The notes below the pieces were generated by a model. The model was not told the DNA's origin. It saw only the letters and a program-made list of their open reading frames with translations, and did not search any database. 64,000 nucleotides of DNA from Candidatus Nitrosocosmicus sp. Its GTDB lineage: Archaea > Thermoproteota > Nitrososphaeria > Nitrososphaerales > Nitrososphaeraceae. Position 1 is the first letter of the stretch, and each line of letters starts with the position of its first letter. Made by a program: the position numbers and the translations under genes. This document shows positions 10,021 to 18,512 of the stretch, in pieces. Where the stretch lies: the NCBI GenBank assembly GCA_029194465.1, contig JARFXS010000004.1:1-64000 (forward strand). The letters are read 5' to 3'.

Positions 10021-11622
10021 TCATATTCCTGGTATTTTGAATGAGAATGTGGCGCCTCTACCATCTTGATTATTTTTACCCCAAATAGTACCATTATGCC
10101 TTTGAATGATCTCTTTAGAAATGTATAGTCCTAAACCTATTCCATAGGATGATTTGCAGGCGAACTTGGAAAATAATCTTGAATTTAAGTCGGGATGTAT
10201 ACCTTCCCCGTTATCTTTTATAAGTACAACAACATTATTTTTGCCATCTTCATCTATTTTCTGCTCGACAAATATGGATATCAAACCTTCCTTTATAATA
10301 AAATTTATTGCATTGTCTATAATATTATAAACAACTTTTGAAATTAAGTGCCTGTCGGCGTTTACCATTATCTTCCCATCAAAACCATGCAATTGAAAAC
10401 TTATTTTTTTCTTAAATTGTCTATCGAATTTTGGTAGTTTCTCTAGCTTAATCCTGCAGTCATTGATAATATCCAATATTACAGGATTTAGATCAAATAT
10501 CACTTTTGAAATATTAAACAAATTCCCCTCCATCATTGTTAGGGCCAAGATGTTTTCACTCAATGATTGTAGCCTTTTACCATTATCTATTACGACGTCA
10601 AGTAGTCCTATTTGTTTCTCGTCTTTCAATTTGTCCTTAACAAGTGTTGTCAAGCCAATAATAGGTGTAATTGGAGTCCTAAGGTCATGTGCAACTGCAT
10701 TAATGAATTCCTTTTGCATCCTATCTTGGACTTTAAGTTGTTCATACAACTCTGTCTGTTTCCAGATCACGTCAAAGATTGCTGAATATGTTAATACTGT
10801 GGGGATACTGTTCGAATACGTGGCCAATCCTATCGCTTCTGCTATTGTATGCTTGGCGTCATCCCTCAACTCTGCGACTATTGACCATCTTTTATCAATT
10901 ACCAAAATTGTTACTTGAGATATTGGATCCATGAATCTAAAATGAAAATTTGGGTTGCGGGCAAGTTCATTACATGTTTCTTCTACTTTCTCATCCTTAG
11001 GTGTCAAGACTTTAATTTTTACATCGTGTCTTGTTTCTCCTATTTCTTTTAGAGTCTGTATCGATCCAGTGCGTTCTTGTCTGTGAAAAGCATTGGAAGT
11101 AGAAAAAATAACTAAAATCTCTTCTTTGGCAATCCTTAAAAGTTCAACTACCTTAGTTTGCAGCTCCACTGGGTCATTAATCGATTCAATGACTTCGGGA
11201 ATTATGCTCTCCTCGATTTCCTTAATTTTCCTGAGTGCTGGGATAGCGTTTCTCCAAAACGTGTCAAAGATGTATTGACCTTGTTCAATAACATTAACTG
11301 CGTTACTCCAATAAACCTCAGTTAATGGCTGCATACTTTGGATTAGTGTTGCTGCCATATACTCTGTTTCGTTGATTGCTAAGCCCCCTTTAAGACCATC
11401 AAGGTGTCGCAGCTCAGTCACCAAACTAATTATTTCTTTGCAGAATGAAATATTTTCAGGTGTAATCTCTGTAATGCATCTAATTTTACAACCTTTCTTT
11501 ATGATATCATTATAACTATCACGATATGAGGGGGTAGTGGTTAGTATTGATGGACCTTGGTAGTCAAAAGTTATGTCCATTTTTGTTTGGGTACTACGAA
11601 TAAATGCATTTATTTTTTTCAT
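10021..11622 (-). CDS. Sensor histidine kinase, cytosolic
   Basis: 533 residues without membrane segments. Residues ~1-290 form an N-terminal sensor region, the last part of which ('EEILVIFSTSNAFHRQ', 'VTILVIDKRWSIVAEL', 'AIGLATYSNSIPTVL') resembles the PLD/TrmB-like sensor seen in other archaeal kinases. HisKA follows with H-box 'AHDLRTPITPI', then HATPase_c with N-box 'IDNAINFI', G1 'DNGEGIHPDL' and G2 'GIGLGLYIS'. All ATP-binding motifs are present, so it should be active. It autophosphorylates on the H-box His. No response regulator is adjacent; the nearest is at 20.2 kb. Signal unknown. Confidence 0.85.
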   Translation of the reverse strand: MKKINAFIRSTQTKMDITFDYQGPSILTTTPSYRDSYNDIIKKGCKIRCITEITPENISFCKEIISLVTELRHLDGLKGGLAINETEYMAATLIQSMQPLTEVYWSNAVNVIEQGQYIFDTFWRNAIPALRKIKEIEESIIPEVIESINDPVELQTKVVELLRIAKEEILVIFSTSNAFHRQERTGSIQTLKEIGETRHDVKIKVLTPKDEKVEETCNELARNPNFHFRFMDPISQVTILVIDKRWSIVAELRDDAKHTIAEAIGLATYSNSIPTVLTYSAIFDVIWKQTELYEQLKVQDRMQKEFINAVAHDLRTPITPIIGLTTLVKDKLKDEKQIGLLDVVIDNGKRLQSLSENILALTMMEGNLFNISKVIFDLNPVILDIINDCRIKLEKLPKFDRQFKKKISFQLHGFDGKIMVNADRHLISKVVYNIIDNAINFIIKEGLISIFVEQKIDEDGKNNVVVLIKDNGEGIHPDLNSRLFSKFACKSSYGIGLGLYISKEIIQRHNGTIWGKNNQDGRGATFSFKIPGI

Positions 11623-12095
11623 TATTGGCTCTTGCCCATGTAAAATCTCTGTTTTGCTATTCTTAGCATTACTATGGGTTATTACTAATCGATTATAATA
11701 TGAACATCTATCTATTTATAGTTATTCTAGATTTTGAATTTTAACTACATTTACGCGATAGTTTTAATATTTCAATTAAACTACTTAATAGTATTTTCAA
11801 ATTCTTTATCGAGCTTATACCTTCTTGATGATAATGCGAAGTTAATTCCCTGCTAAACAAAACAAGTGTCAATCTTAATATGAGTAAAGAACTGCCTGTC
11901 AAGTTACAATAGTATTCATCCATCCGGAATTATGATCTGATATACTGATGCTGATCCGTTTAGTAGGTATATATGCAGTCATTACATAAGTTTTAATAAT
12001 CATAAACTTGGATTGGTGGTAAAAAAATTAAAGGATGGATTAGAGTTGATTTATTCAGCTAAGACGAATTTGCTATATTTTGAACTTTAAATTCA
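11623..12095. other. Intergenic, nothing recognised
   Basis: A 60-codon minus-strand frame (11741-11923) has no features of a real gene. The region probably holds the promoter of the histidine kinase. Confidence 0.4.
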
Positions 12096-12488
12096 TCATC
12101 CAGTTGCATTAGCGATTAATCTGTCTAACTCATTATCAGCATTTTGACAATCATTTAAGGCCTCATCAGTGTTATCATTTTCTATTTGTTGAATACAACT
12201 TTCCAAATGAGTGTCTACAGTCTCTAATGATGGTTGTTCATTATCTGTTTGACTTGAACTAGATTGATCATTGTTAGATTGATCATTGTTAGATTGATCA
12301 TTGTTAGATTGATCATTGTTAGATTGATCATTGTTAGATTGATCATTGTTAGATTGATCATTGTCAGAATCTTCTGTGGTAGCAAATACTGGGCTAATAG
12401 AACCTAAGGTGGATACTGCTGATGCACCGATCATCAGTACAGAAAATGCTACAATAAAGATGCTTAAATTTCTAATTTTGTTCATCAA
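12096..12488 (-). CDS. Exported protein with (NNDQS)n tandem repeat
   Basis: 130 residues. A signal peptide ('LSIFIVAFSVLMIGASAVS', cut near 'PVFATTE') is followed by an acidic linker, then about seven copies of a five-residue N-N-D-Q-S repeat, then a helical C-terminal domain with two Cys ('HLESCIQQIENDN', 'LNDCQNADNELDRL'). The repeat is probably a flexible spacer that holds the C-terminal domain away from the membrane or S-layer. The C-terminal domain is unassigned. Confidence 0.65.
   Translation of the reverse strand: MMNKIRNLSIFIVAFSVLMIGASAVSTLGSISPVFATTEDSDNDQSNNDQSNNDQSNNDQSNNDQSNNDQSNNDQSSSSQTDNEQPSLETVDTHLESCIQQIENDNTDEALNDCQNADNELDRLIANATG
12261..12365 (-). repeat. Minisatellite, seven 15-bp units
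   Basis: Seven uninterrupted, identical plus-strand units of 'TAGATTGATCATTGT' fill 12261-12365 inside the exported-protein gene. Each unit encodes five residues, so copy-number changes keep the frame. Confidence 0.95.
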
Positions 12489-12770
12489 GGATTATCCAAG
12501 CCGTGGGTAAATAAGTATTTACATTTATATCCAAATTTAATATTTTTAAATGTTATTTATGTTGGTGACGACATTTTGAAATGATCTTAAATACAAAGAG
12601 TGTATTTTGAACCTACGAATGAAATTAGAATATTTTAGATCTAATAATCAATTTCTGTCAAATTGAGGAATATCAAAGTTAAAATATATTAATTTATCAC
12701 ACTTTAGAATTTTTACCTCGGGGATCATTTCTAATTAGATCAATCATAAAAATTTTTTACTGAGACAAGA

Positions 12771-13308
12771 TTATGGAGATGGGTTGTTATAGCACAAAAT
12801 TTTGGCAGTAACAGTGATCTCTCCGCTATCCTGAGCTTTCCCTTGAACATTCTAGGAAAACCAAGATGTCTTAGAAAATAATTTATAGATTTTAAGGATG
12901 ATCTATCCGAAAGTTCAAAGTTTGAGGTTCGACTTATCAAAGCATCCCCGGCATCGCATGCTACGGTCGAAAGGGCCGTGCCAGGACCAGTCGCAGTAGC
13001 TCGATTTCCATCCCGCACATAGATTTTGTCATTACTGCTGATCCTGGAAATCCTATTCCCGGTGTTCCTTGTTCACTTGTACCTATACTATTTGAACTTC
13101 CGTTGTTGCAACTAAAGAAATTACTGTCTCCAGAAACACATTGACTATTTTGATCTATCTCTTGGGAATTATCTTCGCTTTGGGATGCGTCAGTTCCTTC
13201 CACGTCTTGTCCAATCATATTGTTATCTTCAATCTGTGCAAAAATCTGTTCAAATGGACTCAACACCATCGAAATCATAAATATGGAGGTGATCAAAATA
13301 TATAACAA
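12771..13308 (-). pseudogene. Exported Cys-containing protein, frameshifted twice
   Basis: A signal peptide ('YILITSIFMISMVLS...IFAQ') and an acidic Gln/Ser-rich stretch lead to 'QCVSGDSNFFSCNNGSSN', like the protein at 17316. The frame then shifts between about 13000 and 13040 to one reading 'ATATGPGTALSTVACDAGDALI', and again near 12850 to one reading 'GEITVTAKILCYNNPSP' before a stop at 12771-12773. The three pieces look like one secreted protein in which 'VACDAGDALIS' and a final 'KILCYNN' supply conserved Cys. Two lesions make either sequencing errors or real decay possible. Confidence 0.6.
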
Positions 13309-13671
13309 AACAAATCTTTTTTGAATTTTCCCAAGTTTTTTGATATAATTATTTTAATATCGATTTTGAATACAAGATGGTATTGATTGAGACTGATATT
13401 TTGTCATTGTAAATATCATAGACAACCAGGTCGCAATTATTATTATGTTGATAAGCTAATTTTGTATCTTGCTTATTCGATAATCTTGATTCAAATCCTT
13501 CATGCAATTTTTCACGTTGAAATTTTAATATGATTATCATACACACAAAAAAATAAAAGTGGACTATTCTATTTTTTAAGAGAACATATTATAAGAATGA
13601 AAGGGAGCAAGGTGAATGATTCCAAGAAGGAAATATCTTTTTGAATCAATAATCATCCACCTTTCATTTGT

Positions 13672-13681
13672 TTATATATAT
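13672..13681 (+). promoter_or_regulatory. TATA-like element of the carbonic anhydrase gene
   Basis: 'TTTATATATA' is centred about 27 nt before ATG 13704, consistent with a leaderless mRNA and with that ATG and not the upstream TTG as start. Confidence 0.5.
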
Positions 13682-13703
13682 AGAGAGACTTACGATTAAC
13701 CTA

Positions 13704-14507
13704 ATGAGAAGTAATACAAAGAAGAAGAATATTTCTATGCAAATAACAATTATGACCGCTTTAATAGTAATGGGAATAATTTCCTTTGTTGGTCATCAAG
13801 GACCACTAGCACTAGGTCAGGAAACTAATGACACAAAAGCAACAAATCAATGGCCTAACATAATGTCTAATGTAAAAACATTTGTAGTTTCAAATGTTTC
13901 CTCTCCTAAAATTGCTGATTCAGCTTTTATACATCCTTTTGCTGTAGTCATAGGTGATTGCTTTATAGGGAAAGATGTACTAGTGGCCCCTACAGCCGTT
14001 TGCAGAGCAGATGAAGGTGTTCCAATTCATATCGGGGATTATTCTAACATACAAGATGGTGTCATACTGCATGCTATTGATGCGGTTAAAGATGGAACAA
14101 ATAATGATAACAAAAGATTCTCTCAAAATGGAGAACGACTACTTGGAAATGATACGAGGTTTGATCGGGGATATGCTATTTTCATCAGTGGCAATGTGAG
14201 CCTGGCACATGATTCAGTAGTCCACGGACCTGTTTGGATTGGAAATAACACCATAGTAGGAGTAAAAAGTGCAGTACTTGATTCAAAAATAGGTAATAAT
14301 GTTGTCATAAGGCTTGGTAGCATTGTAGTAGGAGTTGAAATCCCAGATAATACACTCGTTCCTATTGGTAGCATAATAACAAATCAAACACAGGTTGCTG
14401 GTCTGCCTTCAGCTATCGGAAATCCAAGTCAACATCTTAATCAAGGGGATCTTTTGAATAGTCAAGCTCTGACGAAGGCGTATAATAACGCAGGTATCGA
14501 AAAGTGA
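13704..14507 (+). CDS. cam: Exported gamma-class carbonic anhydrase (Cam-type)
   Basis: Catalyses CO2 + H2O to bicarbonate + H+. An N-terminal signal peptide (about residues 10-40) precedes a left-handed beta-helix. Key Cam residues are visible: 'RADEGVPIHIGD' (the Glu of the proton-transfer loop), 'NIQDGVILHA' (first metal His) and 'SLAHDSVVHGP' (second and third metal His). The loop between the first and second His sites carries the insertion that distinguishes Cam from CamH. The usual Glu after the first His is Asp here ('HAIDA'). Export implies that it works outside the cytosol, where it could convert CO2 and bicarbonate for carbon fixation. The stand-alone gene lies upstream of the MEDS sensor. 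Confidence 0.9.
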   Translation: MRSNTKKKNISMQITIMTALIVMGIISFVGHQGPLALGQETNDTKATNQWPNIMSNVKTFVVSNVSSPKIADSAFIHPFAVVIGDCFIGKDVLVAPTAVCRADEGVPIHIGDYSNIQDGVILHAIDAVKDGTNNDNKRFSQNGERLLGNDTRFDRGYAIFISGNVSLAHDSVVHGPVWIGNNTIVGVKSAVLDSKIGNNVVIRLGSIVVGVEIPDNTLVPIGSIITNQTQVAGLPSAIGNPSQHLNQGDLLNSQALTKAYNNAGIEK

Positions 14508-14622
14508 ACATACTTGAGGATATGCTAGGTCACTTTGCGGTTTTCCTACTCTCTCAAATCCATTTTTTTGATTCTTAATAATGCACTTATACTCCATAAT
14601 CATAATAGAATAGTGTATAGTC

Positions 14623-15819
14623 TTGACAATTAATGTATATAAACCCAAAAAGAGTGATGATATCTCACATACGTTTTCCATTTATTCTAATAGTCAAGAG
14701 AAATTAGAAGCTGGTCTTCAATTTTTGATTGAGGGTTTGGAAAATGATGAATCCATTTCGTTCGTAACAGATGACCTTTCTAAAGAAGAAATTATAGAAA
14801 GACTAAAAAAGATTTGTCAATTTCGATTCAATATCTCTACTCTAGTAAATGATGGGGTAATTACTCTCTTATCGAGTACCCAATGGTATTTTTCTGGTAA
14901 CATGTTAGAAAAGGGTAAGCTGTCGCCCTCTGGTGGGATACCAATGTGCAAAAGTCTTTCTCCGATCCGTAATGATACTAGTATGAAGAATGAAGATAAT
15001 ATCAAAGGTAGTGATTTTATTTTACCAATGGACAGCAAGAAAAGATTTCGAGCTTTTTACGATATGAAACCGTTTTTTGAAAAGAGATATTACGAGGCGT
15101 TGATCAACTATGAATCAACACAAAAAGGTCCTTCCAATCCAGCACATACTTTGTGTGCTTATGAAATAGGTTTGATGCAAGAGATAAGTCCAGAAACCTT
15201 TAGAACATTGGTAAAGAATCATACACTAATAAATGAAATGTACTATGATGCATTGATTGATCCTAGCACCAATATGCATGTCATTCTTTTATATGATAAA
15301 CAAGAGGATTTAGATAAAGCGGTTTCAACATACATTAACGAAGGCCTAAAACGAGGTCAGCTATGTATCCACGCCTCTGTTAGTTTAGCAAATAAAAGTT
15401 ATTTGGAAAACTTTTCATCGCAGATTACAAATTATCAAGAAAACCTTGAAAAAGGAAATCTTATTGTTATTGACTTGGTACCTTATTATGTTAATGCGAT
15501 GGAAGGAAATTTAGAATCTTTTAATAAATTGAAAGAAGAAATGATTTTTAATACCAATCAAGACCCAAACAGAAAGGACAAGCACATACGTTTAACCGCA
15601 GATTGTGCTACCCTGCTGTTTAAGAACAAGCATTTTGAGGAATGCATCAATCTGGAGAATTGGTGGCACGAAAAACCTTTTGACGGTTCATATGTGTGTC
15701 CATATCCAAAGTCATTACTCGAACGATATCCATTTAATGCTTTTCTTTCAAGACTCATTCATAATCATGATGTAATTATAGATAGTAATGGAAAATTGAT
15801 TCACGAGTATATGTTATAG
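14623..15819 (+). CDS. Protein with two MEDS (DcmR-like sensory) domains
   Basis: 398 residues without membrane segments or a DNA-binding domain. The N-terminal half ('HTFSIYSNSQEKLEAGLQFL', 'DESISFVTDD', 'FRAFYDMKPFF') and the C-terminal half ('HVILLYDKQEDLDKAVSTYI', 'GQLCIHASV', 'IRLTADCATLLF') both have the order of the MEDS domain, a RecA/KaiC-like sensory domain known from methanogens and methylotrophs. No Walker A is obvious, so the ATPase site seems lost. It probably senses a small molecule or partner. It starts at TTG 14623 and ends 72 nt before the methyltransferase at 15891, on the same strand. Confidence 0.65.
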   Translation: MTINVYKPKKSDDISHTFSIYSNSQEKLEAGLQFLIEGLENDESISFVTDDLSKEEIIERLKKICQFRFNISTLVNDGVITLLSSTQWYFSGNMLEKGKLSPSGGIPMCKSLSPIRNDTSMKNEDNIKGSDFILPMDSKKRFRAFYDMKPFFEKRYYEALINYESTQKGPSNPAHTLCAYEIGLMQEISPETFRTLVKNHTLINEMYYDALIDPSTNMHVILLYDKQEDLDKAVSTYINEGLKRGQLCIHASVSLANKSYLENFSSQITNYQENLEKGNLIVIDLVPYYVNAMEGNLESFNKLKEEMIFNTNQDPNRKDKHIRLTADCATLLFKNKHFEECINLENWWHEKPFDGSYVCPYPKSLLERYPFNAFLSRLIHNHDVIIDSNGKLIHEYML

Positions 15820-15890
15820 GCTCTGTTACTATATCTCATCATGAATACAATATTAAAGTTTATCAGGCTAAGCTGAGGTACGATTTTAGG

Positions 15891-16706
15891 TTGAATAATT
15901 CAAACCAGAGCATCAGGAAAAGATGGACCTTAGGTGATTACAGAAGTATCGGCAAAGTTATTTCTCCAGTCTCAGCTAAGCTTGTAAGACTTGTTAATGT
16001 CAAACCTGTGGATTCTGTTTTAGATGTGGCGTGTGGATTTGGTAACACTGCAATAACTGCACGCAGAGCCGGTGCAAAGGTGACCGGTATAGACATTACC
16101 CCTGAGCTTTTAGCTCAAGCAAAGGAGGAAGAGTCCATTGCAAAAGTCAGTGAGATTGACTGGAGAGAGGGTAACGCTGAAAGCCTTCCATTTGAAGATG
16201 AATCATTTGATATTGTATTGTCAACGTTTGGTCACATGTTTGCATTAGACCAAAAGGCAACGGCATGCGAGATGCAACGGGTTCTCAGGAAAGGCGGGCG
16301 CATAGGCTTTGCTACTTGGTCTCCTGAGCTTGCATGGGGAAGAATGTATGATACAATCTCAAAGTACATACCCCCTGTTCAAAATAACCAATCAATGACA
16401 CCTCCTCTTCCGTCCCCTATGCAATGGGGAATCCCGGACAAAATTCAAGAACTATTGTGTGACGTGAAGAATATATTATTTGAAAGGGATACCGTTGAAT
16501 ATGCTATCCTTAGTCCAAATCATTATTGGCAGGAGATGGCAACGAAATCAGGTTCACTGATTCAACTAATTCAGGCACTTGAAGAGGAGGATAAAATGGA
16601 AAAAATAGAATTGATTAGACAAGACTATCTTAAAACCTTAGAACCATACATACGTGATAATATAGTGCGATTAGGTTATTTGCTAACAATAGCAACAAAG
16701 GTATAA
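15891..16706 (+). CDS. Class I SAM-dependent methyltransferase (Methyltransf_11)
   Basis: 271 residues. SAM motif I 'VLDVACGFGNTA', acidic loop 'VTGIDITPELL', motif II 'LPFEDESFDIVLSTFGHMF' and 'RVLRKGGRIGFATW' are all intact. The C-terminal ~110 residues form a family-specific cap ('ILSPNHYWQEMATK', 'LGYLLTIATK'). It is a paralogue of the gene at 18535 across its whole length. Small-molecule methylation is likely; the substrate is unknown. Start is TTG 15891. It lies 72 nt after the MEDS protein and may be co-transcribed with it. Confidence 0.8.
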   Translation: MNNSNQSIRKRWTLGDYRSIGKVISPVSAKLVRLVNVKPVDSVLDVACGFGNTAITARRAGAKVTGIDITPELLAQAKEEESIAKVSEIDWREGNAESLPFEDESFDIVLSTFGHMFALDQKATACEMQRVLRKGGRIGFATWSPELAWGRMYDTISKYIPPVQNNQSMTPPLPSPMQWGIPDKIQELLCDVKNILFERDTVEYAILSPNHYWQEMATKSGSLIQLIQALEEEDKMEKIELIRQDYLKTLEPYIRDNIVRLGYLLTIATKV

Positions 16707-16788
16707 TTACAGTACCTTCTCCCTGGGAAAGTTGAAAAGAAAATTCTGGAACCAAAGCATATGGTCTAAACTTAACACGATATCATAA

Positions 16789-17028
16789 CTAATTCTGTTT
16801 TAAGGTCGCATCAAAGCGCATTCCGGTTTCAACCTTGATTTTCTTATTTTCACCCAATAATTTGCTCTTCTTCCTCTTTCTATCTAAAACCAGGTAAATA
16901 TTATACGCAAGAGATGAAAATCCAGCTAATTCTAATAATTCGGATGCAGTGATGGCACTCCTATCCAGAACTATTGCTTTATCATTTACATACACTTTGT
17001 TTTCTCTCTCAACTTTCGTTAATTCCAT
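16789..17028 (-). CDS. Multiubiquitin-like beta-grasp protein
   Basis: 79 residues from ATG 17028, placed by a TATA-like 'ATTTATAAA' (17053-17062, centre about 30 nt upstream); ATG 17052 is the alternative. 'KVYVNDKAIVLDRSAITASE', 'LLELAGF', 'YNIYLVLDRKRKK' and 'KIKVETGMRFDATLKQN' follow the strand-helix-strand order of the Multi_ubiq (PF14452) beta-grasp domain. In bacteria this domain occurs with E1, E2 and JAB genes. None of those is near here, there is only one domain copy, and the C-terminus is QN and not GG. It may be a protein-protein adaptor. The call is from motif memory. Confidence 0.55.
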   Translation of the reverse strand: MELTKVERENKVYVNDKAIVLDRSAITASELLELAGFSSLAYNIYLVLDRKRKKSKLLGENKKIKVETGMRFDATLKQN

Positions 17029-17315
17029 AATATGATGTAGTACTGTGATCATAATTTATAAAACTAGCACAAGAGTGGGTCTCAAATTAGCGATATGAAA
17101 ACCTTGTTAGGTTCTACGTTTTTAGATCTCTTCGACAAACCAATTTCAGAGGGTGTGACTAGTCATTACATTCATGCTAAATAAATAAACATCTTGAATA
17201 TTTTCACAAAATCAGTTATCAGACTATGTTACTGGTTAAGTATTTTATAGAAATATGATAGCAATGAGTATCCAAACTATGATATAATAAATTTTATCTA
17301 CACATTATGATTATA

Positions 17316-17582
17316 ATGAGTAACATAACAAAAACTAGTAAGATTGGAGTATTTGCAATAATGTTTATTGCTGCAGCTCTCGTTGGTTCAGTCGTAGCCT
17401 TTGGAGATAACATGGCATTTGCAACAGGAAAACATAACAAAGCAGAGCAGGGAATCGAACAAGGTCAATCAAGCGAACAGAATGCACAATGTGTATCCGG
17501 TGAATTTACCTTAGCATCATGTAACAATGTAGGAATACAATTACAAGAACAATTAGGCGACTTGGCACTAGGCCAACAATAA
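17316..17582 (+). CDS. Small exported protein with QCVSG...SCNN motif
   Basis: About 88 residues. A signal peptide (through 'NMAFATG') is followed by a short mature chain: a His/Lys/Gln/Glu stretch, 'NAQCVSGEFTLASCNNVGI', and an amphipathic Gln-rich tail. The two Cys probably form a disulphide. The same 'QCVSG...SCNN' module appears at 12771-13308. ATG 17316 is chosen over 17307 because the AT-rich TATA-like stretch 17283-17296 is centred about 27 nt upstream. Function unknown. Confidence 0.65.
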   Translation: MSNITKTSKIGVFAIMFIAAALVGSVVAFGDNMAFATGKHNKAEQGIEQGQSSEQNAQCVSGEFTLASCNNVGIQLQEQLGDLALGQQ

Positions 17583-17781
17583 ATTTTTTTTGTTTTTACT
17601 ATACGCTGGTAAACATTGAATTTTGCAATCTTTAGATTTTTAATGATTTGACGGACCGTTAACAATGGTCGATTATTTCCAGAGAAGGGGATCTAAAATG
17701 TTTGGATCTAGTTGGATCTAATATGATATTCTTATTATTTCATTTTTAATTTCTGTGCTATCTTCTTATTCAAAGATATAA

Positions 17782-18144
17782 CTAGCTCAAGAAAAGTTTA
17801 TGCATATTTTCTTTTGTCAAATGCAATTTGTAAATCTGATCATTATTGAGGATAAATACCTGATCATGTAACTCGAACATTTCTATCATTTCTGTTGTAG
17901 AAGCTTTAAACATGTTATTCAACTCATATGCACAAAATACTAGCCCCTCTAATCTATTCTTGTCATATTCTTTTTCAAGATAGCAAGCTTCGCTGACCGA
18001 CGAGTACGCAATATCATTGATGAGGAAATCAAGTAGACATATTTCTTTATTATTCGAATTCTGAGAAATATTTTGTAAAATGTCTTTAAGATATTTCAGA
18101 GGATCTTTTTTGAGATGACCTATGTGGTGTAATTGTCCCATCAA
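17782..18144 (-). CDS. Hypothetical protein, or frameshifted C-terminus of the RHH protein
   Basis: 120 codons that begin inside the RHH gene with a 59-nt overlap. Such an overlap is long for archaea. Shifting frame at the A6 run near 18108-18115 would join the RHH chain to 'KDPLKYLKDILQNISQ', giving one protein of about 215 residues. The stretch is alpha-helical, then beta ('HDQVFILNNDQIYKLHL') with no recognised family. I list it separately because the continuous reading stops in both frames. If it is one gene, this part would be its ligand- or partner-binding domain. Confidence 0.5.
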   Translation of the reverse strand: MMGQLHHIGHLKKDPLKYLKDILQNISQNSNNKEICLLDFLINDIAYSSVSEACYLEKEYDKNRLEGLVFCAYELNNMFKASTTEMIEMFELHDQVFILNNDQIYKLHLTKENMHKLFLS

Positions 18145-18442
18145 ACCATTCTAGTTTTTCTAGTACCTCTGTAACTGAAGAATTAGATGACCGGACGAAA
18201 CATCTAAACCATTCACCTTCCTTGGCCAATTTATCTAATGATTTGATCATTCGAATAACAGATTCCGCGTTATCGTATAGAAGTAAATGATGCCGTTTTG
18301 GGATTTCGTCTTGTTTTTTTAGCCACTGATCCACGGCGTCCTTTACAATTGAATTTATGGAAACACCCTTCTTTTTTGATTGATCGCCAAGTTGAGAGTG
18401 AATCTCATCGTCGAAACCTCGGATTATCATGTTACGGGCCAT
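18086..18442 (-). CDS. Ribbon-helix-helix (CopG/Arc-type) regulator
   Basis: 118 residues. The first ~45 ('NMIIRGFDDEIHSQLGDQSK', 'GVSINSIVKDAVDQWLKK') are a textbook ribbon-helix-helix: a beta strand that inserts in the major groove, then two helices. A helical region with 'ESVIRMIKSLDKLAKEGEW' follows. It is divergent from the methyltransferase at 18535. A TATA-like 'ATATAAG' (minus strand, about 18464-18472) is centred about 26 nt before its ATG, and a palindrome (18473-18494) directly abuts it. RHH dimers bind such sites, so it probably represses itself and the methyltransferase. Confidence 0.75.
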   Translation of the reverse strand: MARNMIIRGFDDEIHSQLGDQSKKKGVSINSIVKDAVDQWLKKQDEIPKRHHLLLYDNAESVIRMIKSLDKLAKEGEWFRCFVRSSNSSVTEVLEKLEWFDGTITPHRSSQKRSSEIS

Positions 18443-18472
18443 ATCTTTATGAAATCTTCAGAGCAATATAAG

Positions 18473-18494
18473 TGATGATATCTAGATATCATCA
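18473..18494. promoter_or_regulatory. Operator-like palindrome 1
   Basis: A perfect 22-bp palindrome with arms 'TGATGATATC' and 'GATATCATCA' around a TA centre. It lies between the TATA boxes of the divergent RHH and methyltransferase genes and abuts the RHH TATA element. Confidence 0.8.
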
Positions 18495-18503
18495 AAAGAA
18501 AAC

Positions 18504-18512
18504 TATTTATAT
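18504..18512 (+). promoter_or_regulatory. TATA-like element of the methyltransferase gene
   Basis: 'TATTTATAT' is centred about 27 nt before ATG 18535, so the transcript should be leaderless. Its 3' end overlaps operator 2. Confidence 0.55.

Noticed and set aside
11741-11923. 60-codon minus-strand frame
   Set aside because: No motif and no supporting context.
13349-13546. 65-codon minus-strand frame
   Set aside because: Low-complexity, no motif; lies in the promoter region of the exported protein.
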